Of a stretch of 60,000 nt of DNA, positions 1 through 11,757 are shown piece by piece (the stretch's first letter is position 1; each line of letters opens with the position of its first letter). The notes under the pieces are model-generated. The model ran no database searches. It was not told the DNA's origin and saw nothing but the letters and a program-made list of their open reading frames with translations. The position numbers were made by a program, and so were the translations under genes. Where the stretch lies: the NCBI GenBank assembly GCA_014529385.2, contig CM043954.1, forward strand, positions 94,633,247 to 94,693,246. The letters are read 5' to 3'. The DNA is from Adiantum capillus-veneris. Taxonomy: Eukaryota; Streptophyta; Polypodiopsida; Polypodiales; Pteridaceae.

Positions 1-219
1 GACGCCGGCATAGCATGTGCACAAAGTAGATCATTATGGCCAATTACCCACCAAGGCCTCGCCCGTGATATGCGGTGGACGTGAAAGACATGTTGCAAGC
101 CCAACCAAAAGTTCAAAGGGTGAGCAATCGTCACGGCCTTCCGGCGGCAGCATGCACAATGTTTTGTTTGAGATAGAGAGCGATGTTGGGAAATTGCAGT
201 CTTCGCCAGTAAGGGGGGG

Positions 220-1534
<1,315 letters not shown>

Positions 1535-1621
<87 letters not shown>
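1535..1621. repeat. (CT)n microsatellite
   Basis: An almost uninterrupted CT run of about 86 bp ending in poly-C. On the other strand it has the same GA composition as the tract at 222-356. Confidence 0.97.
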
Positions 1622-1623
<2 letters not shown>

Positions 1624-2535
1624 CCCTCCTCCAGACATATGTGGACGTATAGCCTAGAACTTAGAAGAACATTTGATTTACATTAGGATTTGTCTCTGTG
1701 TTTGGGAAAAATGTGTCTCAGCTTAATATCGTGCCGTTTTCAATTTTCAAAATTCCGGTTGAGGGCAAGGGAAAAAGGAGAAATTTCACCCCAAAATAGA
1801 GAAAAATAGTGTAAAAATCTGAAAAAGTAACCTAATTTTCTAAAATTTCCTCTTGGAAAATTCAAGGAAAGGAATTTTGTATGTTTGGAAAAATGATTTT
1901 TCCCAAATAGTGATTTGGCTTGACAGAAGTTTAGGGAGATGTCATTTTCTCTCTCTAGGAGTCCACACCTTTGTGGGTTGCTAGAGAAAAATATTATTTT
2001 GGAAAAATAGTGTAAATAGAGAGAGTGGCCAATTTGCAACAATCATTTCTTTTATAGTTTTTTCTCCAAGAGACCCAACAATGTCTAAGTATGCTTGAAA
2101 GGCTGCATCTAAAAGTCAATAATTAATCTCTTAGCACTCATTACTATGTACGTGCCAAGGCACGAGAGCTGATAGTCACATATTTATTAGGTGACCCCTC
2201 TGAGATTTAGACCACATGGGTGAAAACTTGGAGCATTAGGAGAAGCTTGAGGTCTTGAATTCATCGTCTAAGAAACAATAGAGTTTAAAAATACTTTTAG
2301 TTTTTGAAAATGTGAACAAGAAATTTATTGGGTGCATGTAATGTCACTTCTTGGGGCCCCACATGAAGTATCATTTTCAAATCTTATGGTAATATGTCTC
2401 TTTATCAAAAGTTATCCCTCAAAAAGCACCCTTTTTCCCTTTTGGTCCAAATTTCAAATTTTCCCCCTCCTCATTCTATCCTTTCTCTACACCTTTCTCT
2501 GCATGTTTATGTGCATCATCTTCCCCATATCGTAG
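1622..2535. other. unassigned DNA, no gene seen
   Basis: AT-rich sequence. The frames at 1740-2042 (minus) and 2332-2535 (plus) are low-complexity Phe/Leu/Ser-rich translations without recognisable motifs. Confidence 0.5.
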
Positions 2536-3475
2536 TTTTGACCATATTGAGTCTTGCTAAGAGAGGTATCTATCGTCTCCATGTTGAGTTGGAAGATGAA
2601 TATTCCCTTCTCAAAAAGGAAATAGGCTTTGTGAAACTTCTCCTTTTGTCATTGAAGCGTTGAGATCAGAGGGAAATAAGCACATTGACCTATGGACAAA
2701 TGGTGGATTATTGTATCCTATAGACCCCATCACCAAATGCACCCCACCATTTTTCAGCTTCTCCTCATTGATGAGATTTGTATGATGGTATGAAAGGGCC
2801 ATTAGGCATACACAAAATCTTGTAGCTAGAAACCATTTTCTACTATAGTTCAATGATTCTCTTGATCATGAGGTTCAAGAAATAAAGGAGAAGGTAAAGT
2901 AACTCAAATCTTCGTTGAATATAGTCAAAAGAAAAATGATAGAGCTTGGGTGTAGACAAAGATAAAGGAAGTTGAAAAATATTGAGAGTCTCAAGTGAGG
3001 AGGTGGAGATTTCAACAACAGAATCAAAGAAGTGAGGTAAAAATGATATAGTTTTCAAAATTGATATCTTTGTCATGCAAGCTGGTCTCTTTGGGTGCAT
3101 GATAATCTTTGTTTGTGTTTACCTTAGGTTCTTAGTTCAACCAAAATGTTCACAGGGAAGCATGAGAGGTGCATCACAATAATTTTTGAAGTGATTCCAC
3201 TTGTTGCAGCTGGAAACATATTGAATGAAAGAAGATTTGAGGTTGCTAGGAAGAAATGCATCAATGTATTCTTGCAGTGTTCTACATTGGACAAGGATGA
3301 AATAAAAGACATTGTAGAAGAAGTTGGAATGAGTAGGGTAGGTTATCAAAAGTTGTTTGAGATCATCAATAAAAACATAAAGCAATTGAAGAGTGTAGAG
3401 CTGCTTCCTACCAAAGCCATCGGTTCTTCAGCAAGCCAAATCACAATTAATTCGAGGGTCATGGCACATTAGTGA
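2536..3475 (+). pseudogene. possible remnant of an unknown gene, last open segment 3146-3472
   Basis: I do not recognise this protein. The clearest piece is an open frame at 3146-3472 (108 codons) with ordinary amino-acid composition, including the stretches VARKKCINVFLQ and VEEVGMSRVGYQKLF. Just upstream, TTTACCTTAG at 3119-3128 looks like an intron acceptor and the frame is open behind it. Farther upstream, short charged, coiled-coil-like segments can be read on the same strand (HVELEDEYSLLKKEIG near 2583-2630; EVQEIKEKVK near 2872-2901) but are separated by stops. It could be the last exon of a decayed host gene, a transposon-encoded accessory gene, or chance. No neighbouring feature helps to choose. 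Confidence 0.3.
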
Positions 3476-4257
3476 CATATATCATGATAAGAAGAAAGAC
3501 TTCCAGTTTCACTCTTTCAACAATTTTTTCTTTGACTTGAGAACTTTGTAGAGGGCAATGATAAAATTCTATAACCTTCAAATTCTATAACCTTCAACAT
3601 ACTGGGGCATATGGGTAAGCCATTTTTATGATCAAATTTGATGAAAGTGATATTGTGAAAGGTAGAAAATTGTAGAGAATATCAATAACCCTCATGCATA
3701 GAGATATTGATACCACAAAGGGGACAAAACCTAAAACTTTAGTGTAGTCAGAGAAGAGCATTTGGTGGTTGGGTACATTTCAGGTTGATCGTGAGGATTT
3801 TAATGTGTAAATTGGATTTTTGATCTAAGATATTTTGTATATCATGTAGTAACAAACACTCCTTAGTGTTTATCTTGTAGGTGCACATGGTTGTTGTTGT
3901 GCATAAAAAGGGATCAAGCTCTTAGGCTCTTGAATATGAATAGACTCCTCACCTTGGTGATGTTCCTTACCTTGAAATGTGCCACATCCAAAAACTCTTT
4001 ACTTTTTATTTCTCTATTTCTTCTCTGAAATCTTCAGGAGTTTCTTCAACATCTTTGACATTCACATATCTTGCTATTGTAGGGGCTTGGACTCTCCTTC
4101 ATCTATTGGAATAAGACATTAAAAGATAGAAAATTAAATTTCTTCAATCAAAATCTAACAACCATACTTTCCATGCCACTCATAAGGGTTATGAACCTTC
4201 TTCAAATCATCTTGGAGTATTGCCAACTTTTTTGAACCTATGCTCTTTGTTAAACTA
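3476..4257. other. unassigned DNA, no gene seen
   Basis: AT-rich sequence with no recognised coding signal. A short phrase, AATTCTATAACCTTCA, is repeated back to back near 3568-3600. Confidence 0.5.
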
Positions 4258-5358
4258 CTTGTTTCTCTCTTTTGGAAGGTGAGAATTACGAAAACTGCTA
4301 AATATAGCAGGTGTGTGCATCTAGAACCTTAGTATGTAGTCATCAAGCTCTTATTTCAATAGCAAGTTTCAAAATTAAATTCTGATAAGCCAAGATCATT
4401 TTAGACAATTAAACCTCAGCTTCATGTTAATAGATTAAATCCTATGTCTAAGGTATGCTTATGTATACATGTTCATGGGAATGTGTATGTATGTATGTTC
4501 AGAAATGACCCATGGCCATGGACCATCTCTTATGGGATGTTGACTCTTAGCATGGGGGCACTACATGAGGTGTATCACTCAATTGGGTAAAAGGGGACAC
4601 CTCAAGTGGTAAGTGAGAGTCTTTTGAGACCTCTACTTCTTGTTTTGGCAAGAGCGGGGGAGCAAGGGAGGTATGGGCAAAATCCTTGGCTATCAAGCGT
4701 CCCCAGAAGTCTATATAAATGGCATTCACACTCAATTTTAGACACACTTGAGCACATTTGGGAGAAGAGAGCTTTGCTGTTGTGCCAATTAACTTGGTGG
4801 CCTCTACGTAAAAGCTTGAGGGATCAATAACTCCAAAGCACATTTGGGTAATGTATATCTCATAATTAATCAAGATATTATCAATTTCTTCTCTCAATTG
4901 GAATCCTTTCCAATTGCTATCATATTAGTATTCAATTGGAATCCTTTCCGATTACTACCATATTATTATTCAATAAGAATCGTTTCCAATTGTTACTCTA
5001 TTAGCAAATGCAATACTCTTATTTACGTAATCTGAATTAGAAATCAACAATCATTATACCTATTTTATGGTAATTTTAGGACAGGGTAGATTTGGACGAG
5101 ACGGTCGTGTCTAGGTGGGTGTAAGCACCTCAAAACTTTATATTTTTGGATGAAAATGACCAAAAAGTAAAAATTTCATTTTTGAATATCTTACAACAAT
5201 ATATTTAGCATTAGCTCATCAAAGATGGAAAAACTGCCAAATACACTAACTTTTTATATATGTATTCCCTCATGATATGTATTCCCTTACATGGGAATCC
5301 CCTCTCCAAGGGTGGCAGAGAACTTACACTTATCTTATACGTCTTCTGACAATCAGAT
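4258..5358 (+). repeat. leader repeat, copy A (precedes copia gag)
   Basis: This ~1.1 kb block recurs at 9918-11025 and 34503-35623, each time directly upstream of the same copia gag. It also occurs in pieces at 15369-15960 (forward) and 14275-14522 plus 15313-15368 (reverse). Landmarks in order are a start resembling GTTTCTCTCTTTTGGAAGG, a GTATGTATGT-rich stretch, a TATA box, an A/T-rich region with several copies of CAATTGGAATCCTTTCC, and a palindromic GACGGTCGTGTC-type motif. It looks like a promoter-bearing LTR or untranslated leader. No matching block lies at the 3' end of any copy, so I do not call it an LTR outright. Confidence 0.75.
4712..4719 (+). promoter_or_regulatory. TATA box in leader copy A
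   Basis: TATATAAA is followed about 30 bp later by the conserved GACACACTTGAGCACA start-like region. The same arrangement occurs in the three other leader copies. Confidence 0.55.
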
Positions 5359-6075
5359 ATGGCTATGACTATTCTTGTGAGCGGTTTTTATTCTCGCCAA
5401 CGTCTTGTTCCTTATTCCAAGGCCAAGGATTTTCAGGCTAGAGAGCAAAGATGTTGTTAATTCTTGAAGGCGGTGCACTCTCTGATATTGTCCTTGGAGA
5501 TTGTGTATGTCCACCTCAGTCGGTTGATACAGATCATGACAACGTTCTTATCACTGAAGGACCTGTATTTGAAGATTGGCATGTTGCATATACAGATCGG
5601 CAATGACGTGAAAAAGTAGTTTGTCAGTTTATTATTTTTTCTCTTACCAATTCACTTTTGCTTGATGTGTATGAACTGCCTACTTCACACAAAGTATGGA
5701 CACACCTTATTGCAAACTTTCAGAAGATATCTATTACAGAAATACTTTATTTGAGAGTTTTGCTTAGCAAGTTACAATATGAAGTTGGTGCTACCATGAC
5801 AGGACATATTGAGTCTTTCAAATCTAATATTAGTCAACTTTCTACCGCCGATGATCGTGTTCCACAAAAACAACGAATTACAATTCTCCTTGACACGGTG
5901 AAGGACTCTTCTTATGATAGCATTGTTACCATTCTTTCTGCTAAAGATGGTCTCAATTTAGAACAAGCTTGCATGTATTTAATTGAATACTCTCAACGTG
6001 TAGAACAACATAATGCTGGTCATGATACAACTATGATTTCACAAGAGGAAACTAAGTCACAATAGATGGAACATT
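5359..6075 (+). pseudogene. copia gag, copy A (decayed)
   Basis: The ATGGCTATGACTATTCTTGT start is shared with copies B and D. The longest open piece (5658-6065, 135 codons) carries the UBN2-type gag region of Ty1/copia elements, with LLDVYELPTSHKVW, a LQYEVGATMTGHIESFKSN-like stretch and DTVKDSSYDSIV. In an active element this protein would package the RNA in a cytoplasmic particle. The start region is separated from the main piece by a frameshift near 5450 and a stop after the TDRQ segment, so no full gag can be made. Copies B and D carry the same domain with their own breaks. Confidence 0.85.
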
Positions 6076-7112
6076 CTTTTTATGCTTGAAGGTGTCTATT
6101 TCAATGAGGAAATCGCTGAAGTGACCGTCATAGTAATATTTTCTCTCGCCTCAAATTTCCTAATAAGCAATGTTCTTACTACAACAGAAATGGCCATACT
6201 GAAGATGATTGTTGGACACATCAATATGATGAAGGACACAATATTACCACTAAACAACCATGTTTATCTAGAGATTCTTCTTCTTCTTGTGAATACGGCA
6301 GACAATTTGATCATCCCACTCATATGTGCTATAAGCATCGACTGGATAGAGATCATAATAGAGCATATGCTCATAAACATTGCAACAGTATTGTACCAGA
6401 AATAAGTTGCATCCTATGTTCAGCTGCTCTAGACAGAATACTTCATGTACGTGATGGATCACTTTTTATTGTCGATTCTAGTGCTACAAAAAATATGACA
6501 TATCACTAAGTGGCTCCATAACTATCATCCACTACCAGTTCAATGTGTTGTTTATCTTGTTGATGATATGACTTGTCAAGTAAACGGTATTGGAGATCTA
6601 TATCTTGGTACCTTATCTTCTTCCACTCAAATTTGTGACAAGTATTACATGTACCGGATCTTCAACGTAATCTTCGTTTAGTGGCTAGACTTGTTGATCT
6701 TGGTCTCTTTGTTGGATTTGATCATACCAAATGCCGAATTGAGAAAGATGGAGAAACTATAGCCACTGTTCCTCAAAACGGTAATTTTTTCAAACTCTCT
6801 CTCAATGACGCTGTAGCAAATGTTGTCACTGTTCTAGGTGATCATGATTGCAAAGTATGGCATCACCGTTTTGTTCATGTTGATTTCTCAAAACTCCTTG
6901 ATCTTCAGCGTCGTGATCTTGTTCATGGCATGGATCTTGAAGATCATCCCCATATAGGAATTTGTGAGTTTTGTGCTCTTCAGAGACATAATTGTAAACC
7001 CTTTCCTCTCTCAAATACAACTCATTCACATGACATATTGGATATTCTTCATATAGATATATGTGGACCTTTACCTTCTTTGAGATCACAATACCTCTAA
7101 TTAATTACCTTT
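6076..7112 (+). pseudogene. copia zinc knuckle, protease and integrase N-part, copy A
   Basis: A degraded CCHC knuckle region (RNGHTEDDCW near 6187-6216) is followed by the aspartic protease core FIVDSSAT (about 6466-6490), where copia normally has D-S-G-A. Next come the gag-pre-integrase region (CKVWHHRFVHVDFSKLLDLQ, about 6850-6910, with a degraded His-His-Cys-Cys zinc site) and the start of the integrase core, HIDICGPLPSLRSQY, holding the first catalytic Asp. The frame is shifted several times; the longest open piece is 6681-7100. The integrase is cut at 7112 by the insertion at 7113-9520 and resumes at 9521. Confidence 0.85.
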
Positions 7113-7254
7113 TGTTGAGCTTATATGTGAAGCTACTCAATATATGGCTTCTCTATATATGGCACCCAGGTCCCCTCTATATATACATCATCTCATGTGT
7201 GTATTCTACACACTTTGGGGTTCTATTTCTATGCTCTCTCTTTCTCTCTCAACA
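7113..7254 (+). repeat. 5' LTR of the 2.4 kb element
   Basis: 142 bp, TGTTGAGCTTATATGTGAAG to CTCTCTCAACA, with a perfect terminal TGTTGAG/CTCAACA inverted repeat. It contains TATATATGG and TATATATAC promoter-like tracts. Confidence 0.92.
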
Positions 7255-7268
7255 TGGTATTAGAGTAG
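7255..7268 (+). other. primer-binding site of the 2.4 kb element
   Basis: TGGTATTAGAGTAG directly follows the LTR. It closely resembles the initiator-Met tRNA complement TGGTATCAGAGC used by plant copia elements, with a couple of mismatches. Confidence 0.8.
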
Positions 7269-7930
7269 TACGTTTTTGTTTTCAATTTTTCTCCTGATTT
7301 AAAATGATTTGGCAAAAACTCTGTACCGATTTTGAGTTATCATTCTTGGATTGCGTACATACCTAAAAATACATCTCTTTTGTTTTGTATTTTTCTACTA
7401 ATTGAGAACGATTTTGCAGAAACTGCTTGATTGAAGCATTAGAATCAATGTGGTCTACAACTTTGCAAAAGAAAGGTTTTTCATATTCTGCACTGATTTT
7501 GAGTTATCGTTCGCGCGGATTGCGTACATACCTGAAAAGCAACTTTCGTTTTATGTTTTTGATTTTTCTCTTAATTGAAAATGATTTTGCAGAAACTAGC
7601 CAATAATGGCATCAGAATCGATGTGATCTATAACTTTGTAGAGTTTTTTTTTTTTCAAATTCTGCACTGATTTTGAGTTATCGTTGGCGGACCGCGTAAA
7701 TGCCTGAAAAGCAACTTTCGTTTTTCATTTTTTTATTTTTCTCCTAATTGGGAACGATTTTACAGAAACTATTCGCACGAGCCATCAGAATCGATGTGGT
7801 CGACAACTTTGCAGAAGAAAGTTTCTCTAAATTCTACATCGATTTTGGGTTATCGTCTCGGACTGCAAATATGTTTGAAAAGAAAAAATTTACTTTTTGC
7901 TTTTGATTTTTCTCATAATTGAAAATTTCT
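7262..7930 (+). repeat. ~170 bp tandem repeat, about four units, in the 2.4 kb element
   Basis: The phrase GATTTTGAGTTATCG recurs near 7328, 7495, 7669 and 7841 (spacing about 167-174 bp). Each unit also carries AATTGAGAACGATTTTGCAGAAACT-like and CATCAGAATCGATGTGG-like phrases. Confidence 0.8.
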
Positions 7931-8154
7931 CAATTATATTTTTTCTTCATCAATCATATATTTGTTACTAACGTAACTTTGCTGTAGAAGTCAGTTATAT
8001 CGTTCCGATTCAGTCAAGCCGTTGATGATCGTCCAAATTCTATCGAGCTACTGTTGGTACATGATCTTTTCTTATATGATATACTCGTTCATTGATTCTC
8101 ATATAATTATTCTTCTAGAGATATAGTTTATGTCGTTTTATTGATAACTTCTCG

Positions 8155-8660
8155 TTGATACCATAGTGATTTGATGGTACCATGATGATGTTTTGTTAGT
8201 ACTTTGTTCAAGGTGATTTTCGTTGATACCATTGTTATTTTCAGTGATGCCATGATGATATTTCGTTGAGACCATGGTTATTCTCGGTGATGCCATGATG
8301 ATATTTCGTTGATTCCATGGTGATTTTCGTTGATACCATGGTTATTCTCGGTGATACCATGATGTTGTTTTGTTGATACCATGGTTATTCTCGGTGATGT
8401 CATGATGTTGTTTCGTTGATATAATGATTATTCTTGGTGATATCATGATGTTGTTTCGTTGATACCATGGTTATTCTCGGTGATACTATGATGTTTTTTC
8501 ATTGATACCATGGTTATTCTCGGTGATATCATGATGTTGTTTCATACCATGGTTATTCTGGGTGATACCATGATGTTGCTTCATTGATACAATGATTATT
8601 CTATGATGATTTTCGTTGATACCATGATGATTTATTCATTTTTATTGATACAATGATGAT
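8155..8660 (+). repeat. ~43 bp tandem repeat array in the 2.4 kb element
   Basis: The unit is built around GTTGATACCATGGTTATTCT followed by CGGTGATACCATGATGTTGT. Units are clearest at 8330-8520 and degrade on both sides. There are no spacers, so it is not a CRISPR array. Confidence 0.85.
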
Positions 8661-9164
8661 ATTGTGTTAATACTTTGATGATACTCATTGATATCACTAC
8701 GTTGATAAATGTCGTTTTATGTAGTATATACACATGTCATTTGCATCACGTATCATGTATCTTGTACTTTTTATGTTCATACTTTATGTCCACATATGTT
8801 GTGCGTATATATGTCGTCAAAAGAGTGGCGTTGCGAACCATCTCTTATGCCATTGTGAACGTAATAGTTCACTAACGATGCTAATAATTTTCATGACTAT
8901 GTTTTTTGAGTCTATGCTCTATGTAGGATTGATCAAAGAGTTGATTTCATGAAGACAAACTTGGTGACAATAAAAGATTTATGAAGACATGTTTGGTGAT
9001 GCCATATTGATGACAACATGAAGATATGTTTGGTGATGCGATAGTGATGACAAGCTACATAGAAGATTCATGGAGACACTTCTGATTACGAGCTAATTGA
9101 TAGCCTTTACACCTCTTTATTGAACCTTAAATGTATTCATTATTGTATTTGATAGGATAGGAGT

Positions 9165-9255
9165 AATGTAACTCCTCATAAAACATTCATTGTAAAAGGA
9201 GTGATGTAGCTCCTCATAAAATAATCATTGTAAAAGGAGTGATGTAGCTCCTCAT
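9165..9255 (+). repeat. ~46 bp tandem repeat, about two to three units
   Basis: The phrase AGTGATGTAGCTCCTCAT, followed by AAAACATTCATTGTAAAAGG, recurs with small changes. Confidence 0.75.
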
Positions 9256-9379
9256 GAACATTTGTATATTCAATGATTTTTATAATATAACGGTGGGTGT
9301 GTTATAGAGATGTGGGTTTTTTCCTTGATTCCCCAAGGGTTTTTTCATCCACATGTAGGGACCCTTATTTGAGCGGGGG

Positions 9380-9520
9380 TGTTGAGCTTATATGTGAAGC
9401 TACTCAATATATGGCTTCTCTATATATGGCACCAGGTCCCCTCTATATATACATCATCTCATGTGTGTATTCTACACACTTTGGGTTTCTATTTCTATGC
9501 TCTCTCTTTCTCTCTCAACA
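9380..9520 (+). repeat. 3' LTR of the 2.4 kb element
   Basis: 141 bp, differing from the 5' LTR by a few single-base changes (for example CACCAGG versus CACCCAGG and TGGGTTT versus TGGGGTT). It is preceded by the purine tract GAGCGGGGG. Confidence 0.92.
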
Positions 9521-9917
9521 CCTTCATTCACAAATCTCAGGTATGCAACTTTATTTCTACTTAGACAAAAATCTACGGCCTTATCCGTTTTCAAACAATT
9601 CCACAAGGCTTTGGAGCTTCAAATTGGTCATCGCCTGAAGAATCTTCATAGTGACAATGGAGGCAAATATGTTTCTTGAGAGTTTGTGAGTTATTGTGCT
9701 GACAATCAATGAAATTCATCATGAACACACTATTCCATATTCACCTCAACAGAATGACGTTGCTGAATGAAAGAATCACACTATTCTCAATGTTGTAAGA
9801 TGTATGTTGATTCATTCTGGATTATCTCGTGTTTTGTGGGTTGAAGCTACTTACAACAGTATTTATTTGAAATCATCTTCCTACTACTTCACCCTTTGGT
9901 AAAATACCCATCATTTC
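9521..9917 (+). pseudogene. copia integrase remainder, copy A (truncated)
   Basis: Sequence resumes the integrase interrupted at 7112. CATAGTGACAATGGAGG near 9648 encodes the second catalytic region (HSDNGG), and CACCTCAACAGAATGACGTT near 9742 corresponds to the PQQNG region before the catalytic Glu. There, TGAATGAAAGAATC replaces the usual GAA codon context by TGA, so the Glu is not encoded. The copy ends where leader copy B begins (ATACCCATCA, then TTTCGGG), so RT and RNase H are missing. Confidence 0.8.
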
Positions 9918-11025
9918 GGGTTTCCCTCTTTTGGAAGGTTAAAATTAGGAAAATTGCTAAATATAGCGGGTGTGTGCATCTGACACCTTAGTCTACAGTC
10001 CTCAAGCTCTTCTTTTAATAGCAAGTTTCAAAATTAAATTCTGATAAGCCAAGATCACTTTAGTCAATTAAACCTCATCCTAATGTTGATGGATTAAATC
10101 CTAAGTCTAAGGTATGCTTATGTATGCATGTTCATGGGCATGTATGTGCATGTGTATGTGTATGTATGTCCCTAGATGACCCATGGACATGGACCATTTT
10201 TTATGGGATATATGTTGACTCTAAGCATGGGGGCACTACATGTATCACTCAATTGGGTAAAAGGAGACACCTCTAGTGGTAAGTGAGAGTCTTGTGACAC
10301 CTCTACTTTTCTTGGCAAGAGGGAGGAGCAAGGGAGGTATGGGTAAGCCTTGGCTATCAAGCAACCCCAGAAGTCTATATAAAGGGCATTCACACTCAAT
10401 TTTAGACACACTTGAGCACACTTGGGAGAAGAGAGCTCTACTGCAGTGGCAATTAACTTGGTGTCTTCTACATCAAAGTTTTGAGGGATCAATAACTCCA
10501 AAGCACATTTGGGTAATGTAAATCTCATAATTGATCAAGCTATTATCAATATTTTCTCTCAATTGGAATCCTTTCCAATTGATATCATATTAGTATTCAA
10601 TTGGAATCCTTTCCAATTATTACCATATTATTATTCAATAAGAATCCTTTCTAATTGCTACTCTATTAACAAATCCTATACTTTTATTTACCTAATCTCA
10701 ATTAGAAATCAGCAACCACTATACCTATTTTATGGTAATTTCAGGATGGGATATAATTGGACGAGACAGTCACGTCTATGTGGATGTAAAAACCTCAAAA
10801 CTTTCTAATTTTGGACAAAAAAGACAAAAACTTATGAATTTCGTTTTTGAAAATCTTACAACAATATATTTAACATTAGCTCATCAAACGTGGAAAAACT
10901 GTCAAATGCACTAACTTTTTATGTATGTATTCCTTTACTGATATGTATTTCGTTACATGGGAATCCTCTCTTTTCGGGGTGGTAGAGACCTTACACTTAT
11001 CTTATACGTCTTCTCACAACGAGAT
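9918..11025 (+). repeat. leader repeat, copy B
   Basis: Same landmarks as copy A in the same order: TTTCCCTCTTTTGGAAGG start, TATA box, CAATTGGAATCCTTTCC series and the GACAGTCACGTC palindrome region. It joins copy A integrase on the left without recognisable LTR sequence. Confidence 0.75.
10376..10383 (+). promoter_or_regulatory. TATA box in leader copy B
   Basis: TATATAAA followed by GGGCATTCACACTCAATTTT, matching the other leader copies. Confidence 0.55.
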
Positions 11026-11757
11026 ATGGCTATGACTATTCTTGTCAGCGGTTTTCCTTTTGGCGAGCGTTTTGTTCCTTCTTTCCAAGGCCAAGGATTT
11101 TCACGCTAGAAAGCAAAGATGTTGTTAATTCTTGAAGGTGATAAACTCTCTGATATTGTCCTTGGAGATTGTGTATGTCCACCTCAGCCTGTTGATACTG
11201 ATCATGATAATGTGCTTATCATTGAAGGACATGTATTTGAAGATCGGCATGTTGCATAAGCAGATTGGAAATGACGTGATAAAGTAGCTCATCAATATAT
11301 TATTTTTTCTTTTACTGATTCCCTTTTGCTTGATGTGTATGAAGTGCCTCCTTCCCACGAAGTATGGAAGTACCTTATTGCAAACCTTCAAAAGAAATTT
11401 GTTAGAAAAATACTTTATTTGAGAGGTTTGCTTAGCAAGTTACAATATGAAGTTGGTACTACCATGATGGGACATATTGAGTCTTTCAAATCTAATATTA
11501 ATCAACTTGCTACTACTGGTGATCCTGTTCCACAAAAACAACGAATTACAATTCTCCTTGACACGGTGAGGGACTCTTCTTATGATAGCATTGTTACCAT
11601 TCTTTCTATTGAAGATGGTCTCAATTTAGAACAAGCTTGCATGTCTTTAATTGAATACTCTCAACGTCTAGAACGACGTAATGCTAGTCTTTATACAACT
11701 ATGATTTCACAAGAGGAAACTAAGTCACAACAGATGGAATGTGCTTTTTATGCTTGA
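11026..11757 (+). pseudogene. copia gag, copy B (decayed)
   Basis: Same protein as the gag of copy A. The longest open piece (11326-11757, 143 codons) contains LLDVYEVPPSHEVWKYLI, the LQYEVGTTMMGHIESFKSN region and ILDTVRDSSYDSIVTIL in the family order. The first part from the shared ATGGCTATGAC start is out of frame with it, and a TAA interrupts the HVA region near 11258. As in A, the knuckle region follows in another frame. Confidence 0.85.

Larger units (their letters stand above)
7113..9520 (+). mobile_element. 2.4 kb non-autonomous LTR retrotransposon (LARD/TRIM-like)
   Basis: Two near-identical ~142 bp LTRs (TGTTGAG...CTCAACA) flank about 2.1 kb of non-coding DNA. A primer-binding site follows the left LTR at 7255, and a purine tract (GAGCGGGGG) precedes the right LTR. 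The target duplication reads CCTTT on the left and CCTTC on the right, one mismatch; the unoccupied equivalent in copy D (37281-37310) has a single ACCTTC. No gag or pol motif is present; the interior is mostly tandem repeats. The stretch before the right LTR (CCCCAAGGGTTTTTTCATCC) also occurs just before the 3' LTR of copy D at about 39925-39945, so this is probably a non-autonomous relative of that family. It is larger than a typical TRIM. Confidence 0.9.

Noticed and set aside
4547-4897. Minus-strand open frame within leader copy A, with similar frames in copies B (10172-10528), C and D (34842-35186)
   Set aside because: The similarity follows from the repeated DNA itself. Small insertions and deletions shift the frame between copies, for example in D, so there is no sign that a protein is conserved. 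The plus-strand TATA box lies opposite.
8155-8660. CRISPR-like array of ~43 bp repeats
   Set aside because: Units are directly adjacent, diverged and without unique spacers, inside a plant retrotransposon.
9297-9679. Plus-strand frames across the right LTR of the 2.4 kb element
   Set aside because: They cross the LTR boundary into the copia integrase and translate non-coding LTR sequence.
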